Shown piece after piece: positions 39,639 through 48,832 of a stretch of 55,367 bases of DNA. The stretch is taken from NCBI RefSeq assembly GCF_031181705.1, contig NZ_JAPSKN010000020.1, positions 1 through 55,367 on the forward strand, read 5' to 3'. The notes beneath the pieces were generated by a model. The model did not search any database and was not told where the DNA came from. It saw nothing but the letters and a program-made list of their open reading frames with translations. Each line of letters begins with the position of its first letter. Within the stretch, counting starts at the first letter, position 1. The position numbers and the translations under genes are program-made. The DNA is from Streptomyces sp. (GTDB lineage Bacteria; Actinomycetota; Actinomycetes; Streptomycetales; Streptomycetaceae).

Positions 39639-40061
39639 ATGTCCAAGCCGCCGCTGCCGCCCGAGGCCGAGGCCCTGCTGAGCCGGCCCAACCCGTGCGT
39701 CATGGCCACCCTGCGCTCCGACGGCGCCCCGGTCTCGACCGCCACCTGGTACGTGTGGAAGGACGGCCGGGTGCTGATCAACCTCGACGCGGGCCGCGTC
39801 CGCCTGAAGCACCTGCGCCGCGACCCGCGCGTGACCCTCACCGTCCTCGCCGGCGACGACTGGTACACCCACGTCACCCTCATCGGCCGCGTCACCGAGA
39901 TGTACGACGACGAGGGCCTGACCGACATCGACCTGCTCTCCCGCCACTACACGGGCAAGCCCTACCCGGAGCGGGCCCGGCCCCGGGTCAGCGCCTGGGT
40001 GGAGGTCGACCGCTGGCACGGCTGGGGCGCGATGAAGGACAACGACCAGGCCTCCGGCTGA
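39639..40061 (+). CDS. PPOX-class F420/FMN-dependent oxidoreductase-like protein
   Basis: 140 residues from ATG 39639 with AGGAGG at 39626-39631. Split-barrel flavin-binding fold: PNPCVMATLRSDGAPVSTATWYVWKDGRVLINL, then HLRRDPRVTLTVL and YTHVTLIGRV. These are typical of the PPOX-type F420-dependent proteins abundant in actinobacteria. It probably binds F420 or FMN to reduce a small molecule. The C-terminal RWHGWG segment also fits. No partner is implied except the dehydrogenase just upstream. Confidence 0.85.
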   Translation: MSKPPLPPEAEALLSRPNPCVMATLRSDGAPVSTATWYVWKDGRVLINLDAGRVRLKHLRRDPRVTLTVLAGDDWYTHVTLIGRVTEMYDDEGLTDIDLLSRHYTGKPYPERARPRVSAWVEVDRWHGWGAMKDNDQASG

Positions 40062-40067
40062 GGCGGC

Positions 40068-40978
40068 TCAGCACCGCCACTCGGCCCCGAAGGCCCGGCC
40101 CGGGTTCTCCGTGAGGATCCGCCGCGCCGGCTCCTCGCCCACGGCCCGGACGAGGCGGGGCCGCACCCCGGCGCGGCGGACAGGGCATCCCGGGGCCGCC
40201 GTCACCGAGCGGGCGGCGGCCGTGGCGGTGTCCGCGCCCAGCAGCAGCCGGTCGCCGGACCCGGCGTCGGCCAGGGCCCGCACGGCGTCCGGCATCCGCC
40301 GGTCCGTGGCGTGACGCGCGAGGGACGGGCCGTCGAACGCGAGAGGCCAGCCGGACTCCGCGGCCTGCCGGTGCGTCACGAGGTCGGGGGAGCGGTTCGG
40401 GTGCCCGAGCACCACCCGGTGCGACGGCACCCCCGACTCCCCGCACGGCACGTCCAGGACGTCGAGGGCACCGGCGCCCAGCTCCAGGTGCACGGCGATC
40501 GGCGCCCCCGTGGCGCGATGCGCCTCGGCTGCGGCCGCCGACGTCCACCGGGCGGGCGCGTCCAGGGACGTGGAAGCCGCCCGCGACCTTCACGAGCCCG
40601 GCCCGCACCCCCGACGTGCCGATGCCGTCGGTGAGTTCGGAGACGAGGAGGCCGGCGAGCCGGCCGCGCAGCCGGGCGAGGGTGTCCTCGTCGTAGTGCG
40701 CGGCCTGGTGCGGCCCGGTCGCCGCCACCACCTGCACGCCGGTCCCGTGACAGCGGCGGCAGATCCGCGGCCCGCCGCCCGAGCGCGTACGGCGTCCACT
40801 GCACCACGGCCCCGCCGCCCTGCCCGCGGAACGCGGTCAGCTCCGCCCGGCCGGCCGCCACGCTGTTCAGCTCCTGACCGGGCAGCCGGGGACTGCCGAA
40901 GAACAGGTGGTCGTGGGCGTCGCGCACGCCCAGCTCCCCGGGGGCGGACGCCCCCGGCACCGTGCGGACCGCGCTCAC
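40068..40978 (-). pseudogene. phosphotriesterase-family amidohydrolase broken by two frameshifts
   Basis: Three reading frames in series give one recognisable protein. From GTG 40978 frame one reads GVRDAHDHLFFGSPRLPG (metal-binding HDH) to VVQWTPYALGRRAADLPPLSR near 40745. The next frame gives VQVVAATGPHQAAHYDEDTL up to KVAGGFHVP near 40570. The third gives ARWTSAAAAEAHRATGAPIAVH, ending with HRVVLGHPNRSP, LLLGADTA and a stop at 40068. The metal-site pieces are all present but cannot be translated as one chain. The start overlaps the stop of the DUF4865 gene (GTGA). Either a real decay or two assembly errors in GC-rich sequence. Confidence 0.82.
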
Positions 40979-41553
40979 CACAGGCGCCCCCGGCGTATCC
41001 GGTCCCGGCCCGGTGCCGACAGGTGCAGCACCTCGAAGAGGTCCCCCTCGGCAGCAGCCGTCTCGTGCTCCCAGAGGGAGAACGTCACCAGCTCCCAGCG
41101 GCTCGTGTCGACGGCGGCCGCGGCCAGCAGTGCGCCGTCCTCCGTCGCCAACCGCCGCGCCCGGCCGGACGCGTCCAGCGCGACGTCCGCCAACAACCCC
41201 TCGGAAGCGAGCTGTTGCCTCCCCCTCACTGCGAACCTCGGCTGCCCGCCCGCTCCTTCCTCGTACGCCAGACCCGTCCACTGCCGTGCGGACGGGCGCC
41301 CGAAGTCGTCGACGACACCCTGGAAACCGCCGCCCCAGAGGAAGGCGTTCATGCCCTCCACGGTGTTCCACAGGTAGAACGGCGCGTAGGCGTTGACCGG
41401 CGAGCCGCACAGGCCGCGCTCGCGCACGAGATAGGCCTTGAGGCCGAGCCCGTCCCAGTCGTCGAGCAGATGCCCCCGGCGGGCCACCCGGTCGCGGATG
41501 ACGCCCATGTCGTAGTCGGCGGGCAGGGTGATCTCGTACTGCAGGGCGTGCAT
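40975..41553 (-). CDS. DUF4865 family protein
   Basis: 192 residues from ATG 41553 with GAGGAG upstream. It carries the family pattern MHALQYEITLPADYDMGVIRDRVARRGHLLDD, followed by FLWGGGFQGVVDDFGRP and WTGLAYE. It looks like an antibiotic-biosynthesis-monooxygenase-like ferredoxin fold, and no catalytic residue can be named. It is 11 bp downstream of a TetR gene and overlaps the broken phosphotriesterase gene. The trio is probably one TetR-controlled operon for a small-molecule hydrolase or oxidase pathway. Confidence 0.8.
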   Translation of the reverse strand: MHALQYEITLPADYDMGVIRDRVARRGHLLDDWDGLGLKAYLVRERGLCGSPVNAYAPFYLWNTVEGMNAFLWGGGFQGVVDDFGRPSARQWTGLAYEEGAGGQPRFAVRGRQQLASEGLLADVALDASGRARRLATEDGALLAAAAVDTSRWELVTFSLWEHETAAAEGDLFEVLHLSAPGRDRIRRGRLW

Positions 41554-41564
41554 CGGAGGTCTCC

Positions 41565-42128
41565 TCAGGGGGTGCGGGGCGCCAGCAGGGAGAGCAGCCC
41601 CCGCACGCCCGCGTCGAACGCGGCGGGGGAGCCGGAGGCGCGGGCGAGCACGTACCCGCCCTGGACGGTCGCGACGATCGCGGCAGCGATCTCCCCGCCG
41701 TCCAGTGCGGGGTCGAACTGCCCCTGCCCCCGGCCCTCTTCGACGAGCGCGGCGATCCGCCCGCGGAGCCAGTCGAGCGTCTCGTCCACCGGGGCGCGCA
41801 GCTCGGCGCTCGCGATCACGTCCGGGTCCATGGTCAGCCGGCCGACCGGGCAGCCCCGCAGTACGTCCCGCTCGCGCCGCAGATACGCCTCGATGCGCTC
41901 GTACGGAGTCCCCGGCCCGTCGAGCACGCTCGCGGCGGTGGCGCGCATCTCCTCGGCGGTCCGCCGGATCGCGGCGAGCGCGAGGTCCGGCTTGCCCTTG
42001 AAGTGGTGGTACATGCTGCCCTGCCCGGCGCCCGACCGCTCCAGGATCGCCTTGGGGCTCGTGCCCACGTAGCCGCGCTCCCACAGCAGTTCGCGGGTCG
42101 ACTCGATCAGCCGTTCCGAGGTGCTCAT
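41565..42128 (-). CDS. TetR-family transcriptional regulator
   Basis: 187 residues from ATG 42128. The N-terminal helix-turn-helix reads LIESTRELLWERGYVGTSPKAILERSGAGQGSMYHHFKGKPDLALAAI, the classical TetR DNA-binding pattern. The C-terminal ligand-binding part (GCPVGRLTMD, DETLDWLRGRIAALVEEGRGQGQF) resembles the TetR_C_15/LmrA-YxaF-like group. First gene of a three-gene unit with DUF4865 and the phosphotriesterase remnant, so it probably autoregulates them. An imperfect dyad lies at 42138-42155, directly upstream. Confidence 0.88.
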   Translation of the reverse strand: MSTSERLIESTRELLWERGYVGTSPKAILERSGAGQGSMYHHFKGKPDLALAAIRRTAEEMRATAASVLDGPGTPYERIEAYLRRERDVLRGCPVGRLTMDPDVIASAELRAPVDETLDWLRGRIAALVEEGRGQGQFDPALDGGEIAAAIVATVQGGYVLARASGSPAAFDAGVRGLLSLLAPRTP

Positions 42129-42137
42129 GCCCTCAGT

Positions 42138-42155
42138 GTACATACCAGTAGTTAC
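42138..42155. promoter_or_regulatory. possible TetR operator
   Basis: GTACATACC and AGTAGTTAC form an imperfect 9+9 inverted repeat, 6 of 9 positions matching, starting 10 bp upstream of the TetR ATG. The position suits autoregulation. Symmetry is modest and the call is tentative. Confidence 0.35.
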
Positions 42156-42282
42156 AGCACGGGGGCACGTACTCCGGGCGAGGTACGCGCAGTGCCGCTG
42201 ACCGTACGACGACCGAGGGCCCCTGGCGGGGCGATGCTCGGGACGACACGGATTCCGGCACGCGAACGAGGAGATGGACGAC

Positions 42283-42546
42283 ATGCAGACCCTGGCGCAC
42301 TTCGGCGGCGGCGGGCCCGGCCCGTGGATCCTGCTCTTCCCGGTGATCTGGGCGCTGGTGATCGGCGGCGGCGTCACACTGCTGCGCCGCGCCGCGGGCC
42401 GCGGCCGCCGGTTCGCGGTGGCCGAGCACTCACCCATCGCGGTGCTCGGCCACCGCTTCGCCTCCGGCGAGATCGACGAGGAGGAGTACTGGCGCCGCCT
42501 GTCCGTCCTGAACGAGGAGTTCGGCCACACCAGGGGCAGGGCCTGA
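42283..42546 (+). CDS. small SHOCT-domain membrane protein
   Basis: 87 residues from ATG 42283, chosen because GAGGAG at 42268-42273 has proper spacing to it but touches the alternative ATG 42274. One transmembrane helix (WILLFPVIWALVIGGGVTLL) is followed by a basic stretch and a C-terminal SHOCT motif: LGHRFASGEIDEEEYWRRLSVL. SHOCT segments are short C-terminal helices of unknown, probably oligomerising, role. Common in Streptomyces. No functional link to neighbours was seen. Confidence 0.8.
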   Translation: MQTLAHFGGGGPGPWILLFPVIWALVIGGGVTLLRRAAGRGRRFAVAEHSPIAVLGHRFASGEIDEEEYWRRLSVLNEEFGHTRGRA

Positions 42547-42662
42547 CACGGCGATCATCGCCCGCGGCCGACCTCGACGACTCGACGGGCCGTCACAGGC
42601 GGCGCGTGGGTGGGTGAAGGTCCGCGTGGCGCGACCCCGCGAGGACGATGGTCACCGCCCGG

Positions 42663-43196
42663 TCAACCGGCAACGGCGGACCGGGCGGGAGCATGTTCGG
42701 GCCGGAGCACCTCGGCGGAGTGCCCGACCTCGGCGAACCGGCGCGCGGGATTCTCCTGGGCCGCGCGCCGCCGGCGCGTCGGCGCAGCCGCCACCGCCGG
42801 AGCGGACGTCGGCAGGGTGAACCACACGACCTTGCCCGACTCGCCGTCCGGCCGCACGCCCCAGCTCTCGCTCATGGCGGCCACCATCGCCAGCCCGCGA
42901 CCACAGGTCGCCAGTGGCTCGGCGTCGTCGACCACGGGCATCCGTGGATCGCCGTCGCGCACGGAGACCGTGAGCCGGTCGAGCAGCAGCTCTATCTCCA
43001 CGGTGCATGTCTTGTCGGGCTGGGCGTGCCGGTGGACGTTGGACAACAGCTCCGTCACGCCGAGCGAGGCCCGGTCGATCAGGGCGTCCAGATGCCAGTA
43101 GCGCAATTGCGCAGATACGATTCTGCGGACCTGGCCGATCCGCGACGGCAGGGCTTGGAGCTCCACCGTGCAGTGCCTGCTTGGGTAACTGATCAC
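42663..43196 (-). CDS. anti-sigma-factor-like ATP-binding protein (RsbW/SpoIIAB type)
   Basis: 177 residues from GTG 43196 (GGGGAG upstream); this start gives the conserved ISYPSRHCTVELQALPSRIGQVRRIV opening. GHKL/HATPase_c_2 fold: LGVTELLSNVHRHA carries the N-box Asn, VSVRDGDPRMP the G1 Asp-Gly, and CGRGLAMVAAMSESWGV the G2 box. Such stand-alone kinases bind sigma factors or phosphorylate anti-anti-sigma factors. Streptomyces has dozens. An Arg/Ala-rich tail of about 30 residues follows the domain. No partner sigma factor is nearby. Confidence 0.82.
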   Translation of the reverse strand: MISYPSRHCTVELQALPSRIGQVRRIVSAQLRYWHLDALIDRASLGVTELLSNVHRHAQPDKTCTVEIELLLDRLTVSVRDGDPRMPVVDDAEPLATCGRGLAMVAAMSESWGVRPDGESGKVVWFTLPTSAPAVAAAPTRRRRAAQENPARRFAEVGHSAEVLRPEHAPARSAVAG

Positions 43197-43379
43197 GGCT
43201 GCGACTCCCCGACGTGAGGTCCGGAAGAACACGGAGTTCGGATCCAGCAGGGCGCCTTCGTGACGCTGCCGCCCGCTGTCGTGGCCGGCGGGCTGGTTCG
43301 CAGCGTTATCGCCGGTAAACCCAGAGTGACGTGAGACCAGAGTGACGTAGGGGGTGGGGGAGCGCAACTCGCGGACATC

Positions 43380-43703
43380 TCAGTCGTCACGCCCCGCCGC
43401 CCGGCGCACGGCCTCGATGAAGCGCCGCGCGGCCGGCGGCCCCGGCTCGCCCGGGGCTGGATCGCGCTCGCCCAGGGTGAGCAGGTACCGCTTGCCGTTC
43501 AGGTCGGCCGTCGCCCGGTCCTCGGTGCCGAACCAGGGCCTGGACGCCCGCACGGCCTGCACCGGGGCGCTGTCGATCTCACTGCCGTAGCTGGTCAGCA
43601 GTTCGAGCCGGCCGCCGCTGATCCGGACCTGTCCGGCCCGGGTGAGTGAACGCAGCCGCTTCCCGATCCGCACGCCCGTGGCCCTGAACTCCGGCTCCGC
43701 CAT
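43380..43703 (-). CDS. hypothetical protein, 107 residues
   Basis: Starts at ATG 43703 with GGGGGCGGG upstream. The sequence has an even hydrophilic composition without signal, membrane helix or known motif. It is regular (VRIGKRLRSLTRAGQVRISGGRLELLTSYGSEID), suggesting a small beta-rich fold. It resembles conserved Streptomyces proteins of unknown function. A real gene is supported by codon use and length, but no role is proposed. Confidence 0.65.
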   Translation of the reverse strand: MAEPEFRATGVRIGKRLRSLTRAGQVRISGGRLELLTSYGSEIDSAPVQAVRASRPWFGTEDRATADLNGKRYLLTLGERDPAPGEPGPPAARRFIEAVRRAAGRDD

Positions 43704-44126
43704 GCCACCCGCCCCCTTGTGCGTGTCGGTGTACCGGCGCTCCCCGCGGCGCCCGGTACGGGCTCGTGTCCTGACCCAGTGTGCCCCGTCCGAGGACTGC
43801 TGTTGTCCTCCGACGACGGCACCGGCTGCGTCGTGCCCTGCCGGGAGCCTCGGCCCGGCACGTACCGGGCCTCGGTCCCGCGGTGCAGTCTGCCCCCACC
43901 CGGCGTCGAGCACCAGGGGATGCGGACCCCTCGCCCGGGGGCGCCCGCAGCACGCTCGCGGATGCGCCCCCGACAACGCGCGCCCCCTTGCACCGGCTCT
44001 GCCCCAGGGGGCGCTTTGGGGGGCTCAAAGGTGCGTTTATGCAGGTGAGAAGCGTGCGCCGGGTGCTTATGATCGGGGTGTCGGCCGTGCGATCCGTCGT
44101 CGGCGCGCAGCGTTAGGAGCCCCCTC
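43704..44126. other. 423-bp intergenic region with a strong hairpin
   Basis: No gene is supported between the divergent hypothetical and Cds1-like genes. GCGCCCCCT at 43980-43988 pairs perfectly with AGGGGGCGC at 44006-44014 (17-nt loop), about 110 bp upstream of the Cds1-like start. TATGAT at 44068-44073 could be a -10 element, with no convincing -35. The segment 44027-44073 repeats a GTGC-TTATG pattern twice. The hairpin may be a terminator for upstream transcription or part of a leader. Confidence 0.5.
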
Positions 44127-45251
44127 GTGAGCACTCCCCAGCAGACCCGGACCGGCGTGACCCTCGACGTCGACCACAGTGACACCGGTTACCGCGCGTG
44201 GCTGAAAGAGGCCGTCCGCAGGGTCCAGGCCGACGCCAACCGCTCGGCCGACACGCACCTGCTGCCGTTCCCGCTGCCGGAGCGCTGGGGCATCGACCTG
44301 TATCTGAAGGACGAGTCGACCCACCCCACCGGCAGCCTCAAGCACCGGCTCGCCCGCTCCCTGTTCCTGTACGGCCTGTGCAATGGCTGGATCCGGCCGG
44401 ACAGACCGGTGATCGAGGCCTCCAGCGGCTCGACGGCCGTCTCCGAGGCGTACTTCGCGAAGCTGATCGGCGTGCCCTTCATCGCCGTCATGCCGCGCAC
44501 GACGAGCGCCGAGAAGATCCGCCTCATCGAATTCCACTCCGGCCGCTGTCACTTCGTGGACGATCCCCGCACCATGTACGAGGAGTCCGCCCGCCTCGCG
44601 GCCGAGACCGGCGGCCACTACATGGACCAGTTCACCTACGCCGAACGCGCCACGGACTGGCGCGGGAACAACAACATCGCCGAGTCCATCTTCCGCCAGC
44701 TGCGCATGGAGCGGTTCCCCGAGCCGGCCTGGATCGTCGCCACGGCGGGCACCGGCGGCACCTCAGCGACCCTCGCGCGCTACGTGCACTACATGCAGTA
44801 CGACACCCGCGTCTGCGTGGCCGACCCCGAGAACTCCTGCTTCTTCGACGGCTGGACCACCGGCGATCCGGACGTCACGTGCGACTGCGGATCCCGTATC
44901 GAGGGCATCGGGCGGCCCCGCATGGAACCGAGCTTCGTGCCCGGCGCGATCGACCGCATGATGAAGGTGCCCGACGCGGCCAGCGTCGCCGCCGTCCGGG
45001 CCCTGGAGCGCGCCATCGGCCGCAAGGCGGGCGGCTCGACGGGCACGGGCCTGTGGAGCGCGCTGAAGATCGTCGCGGAGATGGTGTCCGAGGGGCGGCA
45101 GGGCAGTGTCGTGACCCTGCTGTGCGACCCAGGGGACCGGTATCTCGACAAGTACTACTCGGACACCTGGCTGGCCGGTCAGGGCCTGGACATCGCGCCC
45201 TACACGGCCGCGATCGACACGTTCCTGCGGACGGGCACCTGGCCCTGCTGA
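44127..45251 (+). CDS. PLP-dependent cysteine desulfhydrase, Cds1-like
   Basis: 374 residues from GTG 44127, with AGGAG at 44115-44119. Fold-type II PLP enzyme: [22 protein letters not shown] carries the Schiff-base lysine Lys72, [21 protein letters not shown] binds substrate, and [16 protein letters not shown] binds the phosphate. The overall layout, including [14 protein letters not shown] and the GGSTGTGLW block, matches actinobacterial Cds1 rather than classical CysK. Cds1 degrades L-cysteine to H2S, pyruvate and ammonia and helps redox balance. No partner gene sits next to it. Confidence 0.85.
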   Translation: MSTPQQTRTGVTLDVDHSDTGYRAWLKEAVRRVQADANRSADTHLLPFPLPERWGIDLYLKDESTHPTGSLKHRLARSLFLYGLCNGWIRPDRPVIEASSGSTAVSEAYFAKLIGVPFIAVMPRTTSAEKIRLIEFHSGRCHFVDDPRTMYEESARLAAETGGHYMDQFTYAERATDWRGNNNIAESIFRQLRMERFPEPAWIVATAGTGGTSATLARYVHYMQYDTRVCVADPENSCFFDGWTTGDPDVTCDCGSRIEGIGRPRMEPSFVPGAIDRMMKVPDAASVAAVRALERAIGRKAGGSTGTGLWSALKIVAEMVSEGRQGSVVTLLCDPGDRYLDKYYSDTWLAGQGLDIAPYTAAIDTFLRTGTWPC

Positions 45252-45256
45252 GACCC

Positions 45257-45284
45257 GGCCCGCGGGCTTCGGCCGCCGCGGGAC
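45257..45284. terminator. hairpin after the Cds1-like gene
   Basis: CCCGCGG at 45259-45265 pairs with CCGCGGG at 45276-45282, with an inner GC-TTCG-GC mini-stem in the loop. It starts 6 bp after the stop codon, and the next gene is convergent. No U-tract. A plausible intrinsic terminator for a high-GC actinobacterium. Confidence 0.5.
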
Positions 45285-45358
45285 CGCAACTCGCGCGGGG
45301 GTGGCTCCCGCGGCACCGGCGGTGAGCGAATGAGGACGCCACCCCGGCTGGCGCCCTG

Positions 45359-46195
45359 TCAGATGCCCGCGGCCTCGTCGGGCTCCGGCTCCCCGGCCAC
45401 CACCAGCCGCCGCAGATGCTCCGCGACCACCCCGCGCGCCTCGTCCGGCAGACCGGCGTCGGTCACCAGCGTGTCGATCCGCTCCAGCGCGGCGAACGAA
45501 CTCAGGCCCACCTTGCCCCACTTGGTGTGATCGGCGACGACCACGACCCGCCGCGCCGACTGCACCAGCCGCCGGTTGGTCTCGGCCTCCGCGAGGTTCG
45601 GCGTCGACAGCCCGGCCTCCACCGATATGCCGTGCACCCCGAGGAACAGCAGATCGAAGTGGAGCGCCGCGATCGCCTGGTCGGCCACCGGCCCCACCAG
45701 CGAGTCGGACGGCGTGCGCACGCCCCCGGTCAGCACGACCGTGGCCGCGCCCTGCCGGGGGCCCGAGGTGCGCTGGGCGGCGTGGAAGACGTCGGCGACC
45801 CGCACCGAGTTGGTGACCACCGTGAGGTCGGGCACGTCCAGCAGCTGGTGCGCCAGCGCGTAGGTCGTCGTGCCGCCGGAGAGGGCGATCGCCGCGCCCG
45901 GTGCGACCAGTCTGGCCGCGGCCCGGGCGATGTCCTCCTTGGCGGTCAGCTCCAGCCCCGACTTGGCCTCGAAGCCGGGCTCGTGCGTACTCGCCTCGAC
46001 CACCGGGACCGCGCCGCCGTGCACCTTCTCCAGAACGCCCTGGCGGGCGAGCGCGTCGAGGTCGCGGCGGACCGTCATGTCCGACACGCCGAGCTTGCGC
46101 GTCAGCTCGTTGACCCGGACCCCGCCCCGGCGGCGGACCTCGTCGAGGATCAGGGATCGCCGCTGCTCCGCGAGGAGGTTCTGATTCTCGCTCAC
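45359..46195 (-). CDS. DeoR/GlpR-family transcriptional regulator
   Basis: 278 residues from GTG 46195. The N-terminal helix-turn-helix reads RRSLILDEVRRRGGVRVNELTRKLGVSDMTVRRDLDALARQG, then KVHGGAV, a textbook DeoR start. The sensor domain has ALSGGTTTYALAHQL, VVTNSVRVADVF, VLTGGVRTPSDSLVGP and VADHTKWGKVGLSSFA. It regulates a sugar-phosphate pathway whose genes are not adjacent. It is distinct from the other DeoR protein at 32779-33558. Convergent with the Cds1-like gene. Confidence 0.88.
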   Translation of the reverse strand: MSENQNLLAEQRRSLILDEVRRRGGVRVNELTRKLGVSDMTVRRDLDALARQGVLEKVHGGAVPVVEASTHEPGFEAKSGLELTAKEDIARAAARLVAPGAAIALSGGTTTYALAHQLLDVPDLTVVTNSVRVADVFHAAQRTSGPRQGAATVVLTGGVRTPSDSLVGPVADQAIAALHFDLLFLGVHGISVEAGLSTPNLAEAETNRRLVQSARRVVVVADHTKWGKVGLSSFAALERIDTLVTDAGLPDEARGVVAEHLRRLVVAGEPEPDEAAGI

Positions 46196-46480
46196 GTACG
46201 CTCCGGTCCTTTCGCCTCAATGCCGTCCGACACGCCCGGCGCACCCTTCCCGACCGGGACATTTCCCCCGGGCACCGGTGCGCGGACGTCCCATCCTCGC
46301 ATGTCGCGTCATGGAGGGGGCCACCCGCCCGCTCGTCGCGCACATGCCACCGATGGCTCCTCCCGGGCGCGTCACGGATCGGGGAGATTCCGTGACAGCA
46401 GGTGTGGGGCGCCCCGGAAGTGGAGATCCTGTGCCCGCACGGGCGGAGCCGACGGCGTGTCACGGGGGAAGTGCGAATCA

Positions 46481-48826
46481 GTGGAACGTGCGCAGGAACA
46501 TGTGTCGACCGGCGGATCCGACGGTCCCGCCGCACGGGCGGGCGAGACCGGGACCGCCCTGGAACTCCTGGTCCACGGCGTGGGCGGCACCACGCCCCAG
46601 GACATGCTGGGCGATCCGCGGACGGTACGGATCACCGGCGACGACACCGCGGCCGTCTTCCGACGCGCCGACGACGTCGACGCGGAGCACAGCCCCGGCG
46701 CCGCGCACCGCGACGGGCCGGTGCCCGAGGCCTACGTCTGGTGCAACCTCACCTCCGGCAACGGCACCCGGGCCCTGTGGCTGTTGCTGCTGCCCTTCAT
46801 GGTCGTCAACCTCGCCCACTGGATGCGCCCCAGCGCCCACGGCCGCCGCCGCACCGTGCGCCTGTACGGCCTGCTGGTACGGCTCACCGGACTCACCCTG
46901 ACCGTGCTGCTCGTCGCCGCAGCGTGCGAGGTCGCCCTCGACCTGACCGCCTGGCAGTGCGCGGGCACGCACGCGTGCGCCGACCGCCATTCCTGGCTCG
47001 GTTTCCTCTCACCCACCGTCTCGGACGGCGGCTGGTGGAGCGCCCCGGGCCGCAGGCTCGCCCTCGCCGCCCTCGTCCCCACCGCCCTGACCGGCCTCCT
47101 GTGGTACCTCTCCCGGCGCACCTGGAGCGACTACGAGTCACAGCAGCCCATCGCCCGCGACCCCGAACCCGACGAGGACGCCGGGCCGACCGCGCTCGGC
47201 CGCCCCGGGTTCTGGTACGGGCGCCGGCTGGTGGCCCGGCTGCGTGCCGCGCACACCGCCGCCGGGCTGCTGACCGTCGCCGCGGCGGTCGGCGGCGCCG
47301 CCGCCCGCCAGGACCGTATGCCCGGCGGCCCGGCCGTCCTGGACACCCTCGGTCTGCTCCTGGAGGCGGCCCTCGCGGCCTGCGCGGTCGCCGTCGTATG
47401 GGTGGTGTGCCGCAGGGGCCGCAGCGAGAAGCGCGTCGACCGGGAACTCGACGAGCGGTACGTACGGCGCCTGCCGGCCATCGCGCTCGTCCTGCTCGCC
47501 CTCACCCTGCTGTACGCGGGGTGGGACCGCCCCGGCTGGGAGTCGGACGGACGGCTGCCGGGCGACCCGGCCTTCGGGGGGATCACCCTGGTCCAGGGCC
47601 TGCTCGTGGTGGTCCTGGCGGTCGTCGCCCACACCCTCCACCGCACCGACCCCGACCGGCGGGCGGTGCTGCGGGGCCTGGGCGGACCGGCCGTCGCCAT
47701 GCTGGCCTGCGCCCTCGGCGGGGTGATGTCCGGCGGCGTCGCGCAGCGCGTCTCCGACTGGCTGGACGGCACGGGGGCGTCGCTCGACGGGCCTCCGGTC
47801 CTGCTGACCTGGCAGGCGTCCGTGATCCCGCCCCTGCTGGTGGTGCTGCTGGGGCTCTTCGGCTGGCTGGCCCACCGGGCCTTGACCCTCGCCCGCGCCG
47901 AGCGCGACGCGGTGGCCCGCGACTACCCGGAGGAGACCCTGGACCGGGCCCGCACCCGCCGCATCGCCTCCACCCGCGCCATGGCCTCCCTCACCGACCG
48001 GGGGCCCCGGGTCGTCGCCGTCACCTCCGGCGCCACCCTGCTGCTCGGCGCCGGAGCCCTCGTGGGCGCCCTCGTCACCGACCGGACACCGGGGGAGGCC
48101 GCCCGGGGCGCCACCCCCCTCGTCCACGGCGCCGCCGAGACCGCCCAGGCCCTCGGCTCCTGGCTGATCGGCCTCGGCTTCATACTCTTCGTCACCTGGG
48201 GCCGCCGCGCCTACAAGGACGCCGCCGCCCGCCGCACCATCGGCATCCTGTGGGACGTCGGCACCTTCTGGCCCCGCGCCGCCCACCCGTTCGCCCCGCC
48301 CTGCTACGCCGAGCGCGCCGTGCCCGACCTGACCTGGCGGATGGCGACCTGGACCCGCGCCACCGGCGGACGGCTGGTCATCTCCGGGCACTCCCAGGGC
48401 AGCGTCCTCGCCGCCGCCGCGGCCTGGCAGCTCGCGCCGTCCGCCCGCAGGCGCGTCGCCCTGCTCACCTACGGCTCCCCGCTGGAGCGCCTCTACGGCC
48501 GCTGGTTCCCGGCGCACTTCGGACCCGCCGCGCTCAGCGCCCTGCACCGCGAGGTCGACTGCTGGCGCAACCTGTACCGGCTCACCGACCCCATCGGCGG
48601 CCCGATGCGCCTGCCCGGCGACCGCGGCCCCCAGGTCGACCACCCGCCCCTGCGGGACCCCCTCGCCTACGGCCGCACCGACCTGCTCCCCCTGCCCGCG
48701 CCGATCCTCGGCCACTCCGACTACCAGGCGGACCCGGTGTTCGCCGAGGAACGGCGCCTGCTGCTGGCCCGGCTGCGGCCCGGGGTGCCCGCGCCCCGCG
48801 ACACACCCGAGCCGCCCGCCGCGTAG
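46481..48826 (+). CDS. polytopic membrane protein with split alpha/beta-hydrolase motifs
   Basis: 781 residues from GTG 46481 with GGGGAAG about 10 bp upstream; the frame is open far upstream. The N-terminus holds a hydrolase-like strand and oxyanion motif, LELLVHGVGG at 28-36. Roughly eleven hydrophobic helices follow between residues 90 and 580. Only then does the nucleophile elbow appear, ISGHSQGSVLAAAAAW with Ser638, then YGSPLERLY and a late His (ILGHSDY near 745). Lipase-type chemistry at or in the membrane is likely. Asp is ambiguous (LTDPIGG is a candidate). Conserved in Streptomyces as an uncharacterised integral membrane protein. Substrate unknown. Confidence 0.75.
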   Translation: MERAQEHVSTGGSDGPAARAGETGTALELLVHGVGGTTPQDMLGDPRTVRITGDDTAAVFRRADDVDAEHSPGAAHRDGPVPEAYVWCNLTSGNGTRALWLLLLPFMVVNLAHWMRPSAHGRRRTVRLYGLLVRLTGLTLTVLLVAAACEVALDLTAWQCAGTHACADRHSWLGFLSPTVSDGGWWSAPGRRLALAALVPTALTGLLWYLSRRTWSDYESQQPIARDPEPDEDAGPTALGRPGFWYGRRLVARLRAAHTAAGLLTVAAAVGGAAARQDRMPGGPAVLDTLGLLLEAALAACAVAVVWVVCRRGRSEKRVDRELDERYVRRLPAIALVLLALTLLYAGWDRPGWESDGRLPGDPAFGGITLVQGLLVVVLAVVAHTLHRTDPDRRAVLRGLGGPAVAMLACALGGVMSGGVAQRVSDWLDGTGASLDGPPVLLTWQASVIPPLLVVLLGLFGWLAHRALTLARAERDAVARDYPEETLDRARTRRIASTRAMASLTDRGPRVVAVTSGATLLLGAGALVGALVTDRTPGEAARGATPLVHGAAETAQALGSWLIGLGFILFVTWGRRAYKDAAARRTIGILWDVGTFWPRAAHPFAPPCYAERAVPDLTWRMATWTRATGGRLVISGHSQGSVLAAAAAWQLAPSARRRVALLTYGSPLERLYGRWFPAHFGPAALSALHREVDCWRNLYRLTDPIGGPMRLPGDRGPQVDHPPLRDPLAYGRTDLLPLPAPILGHSDYQADPVFAEERRLLLARLRPGVPAPRDTPEPPAA

Positions 48827-48832
48827 CCGATC

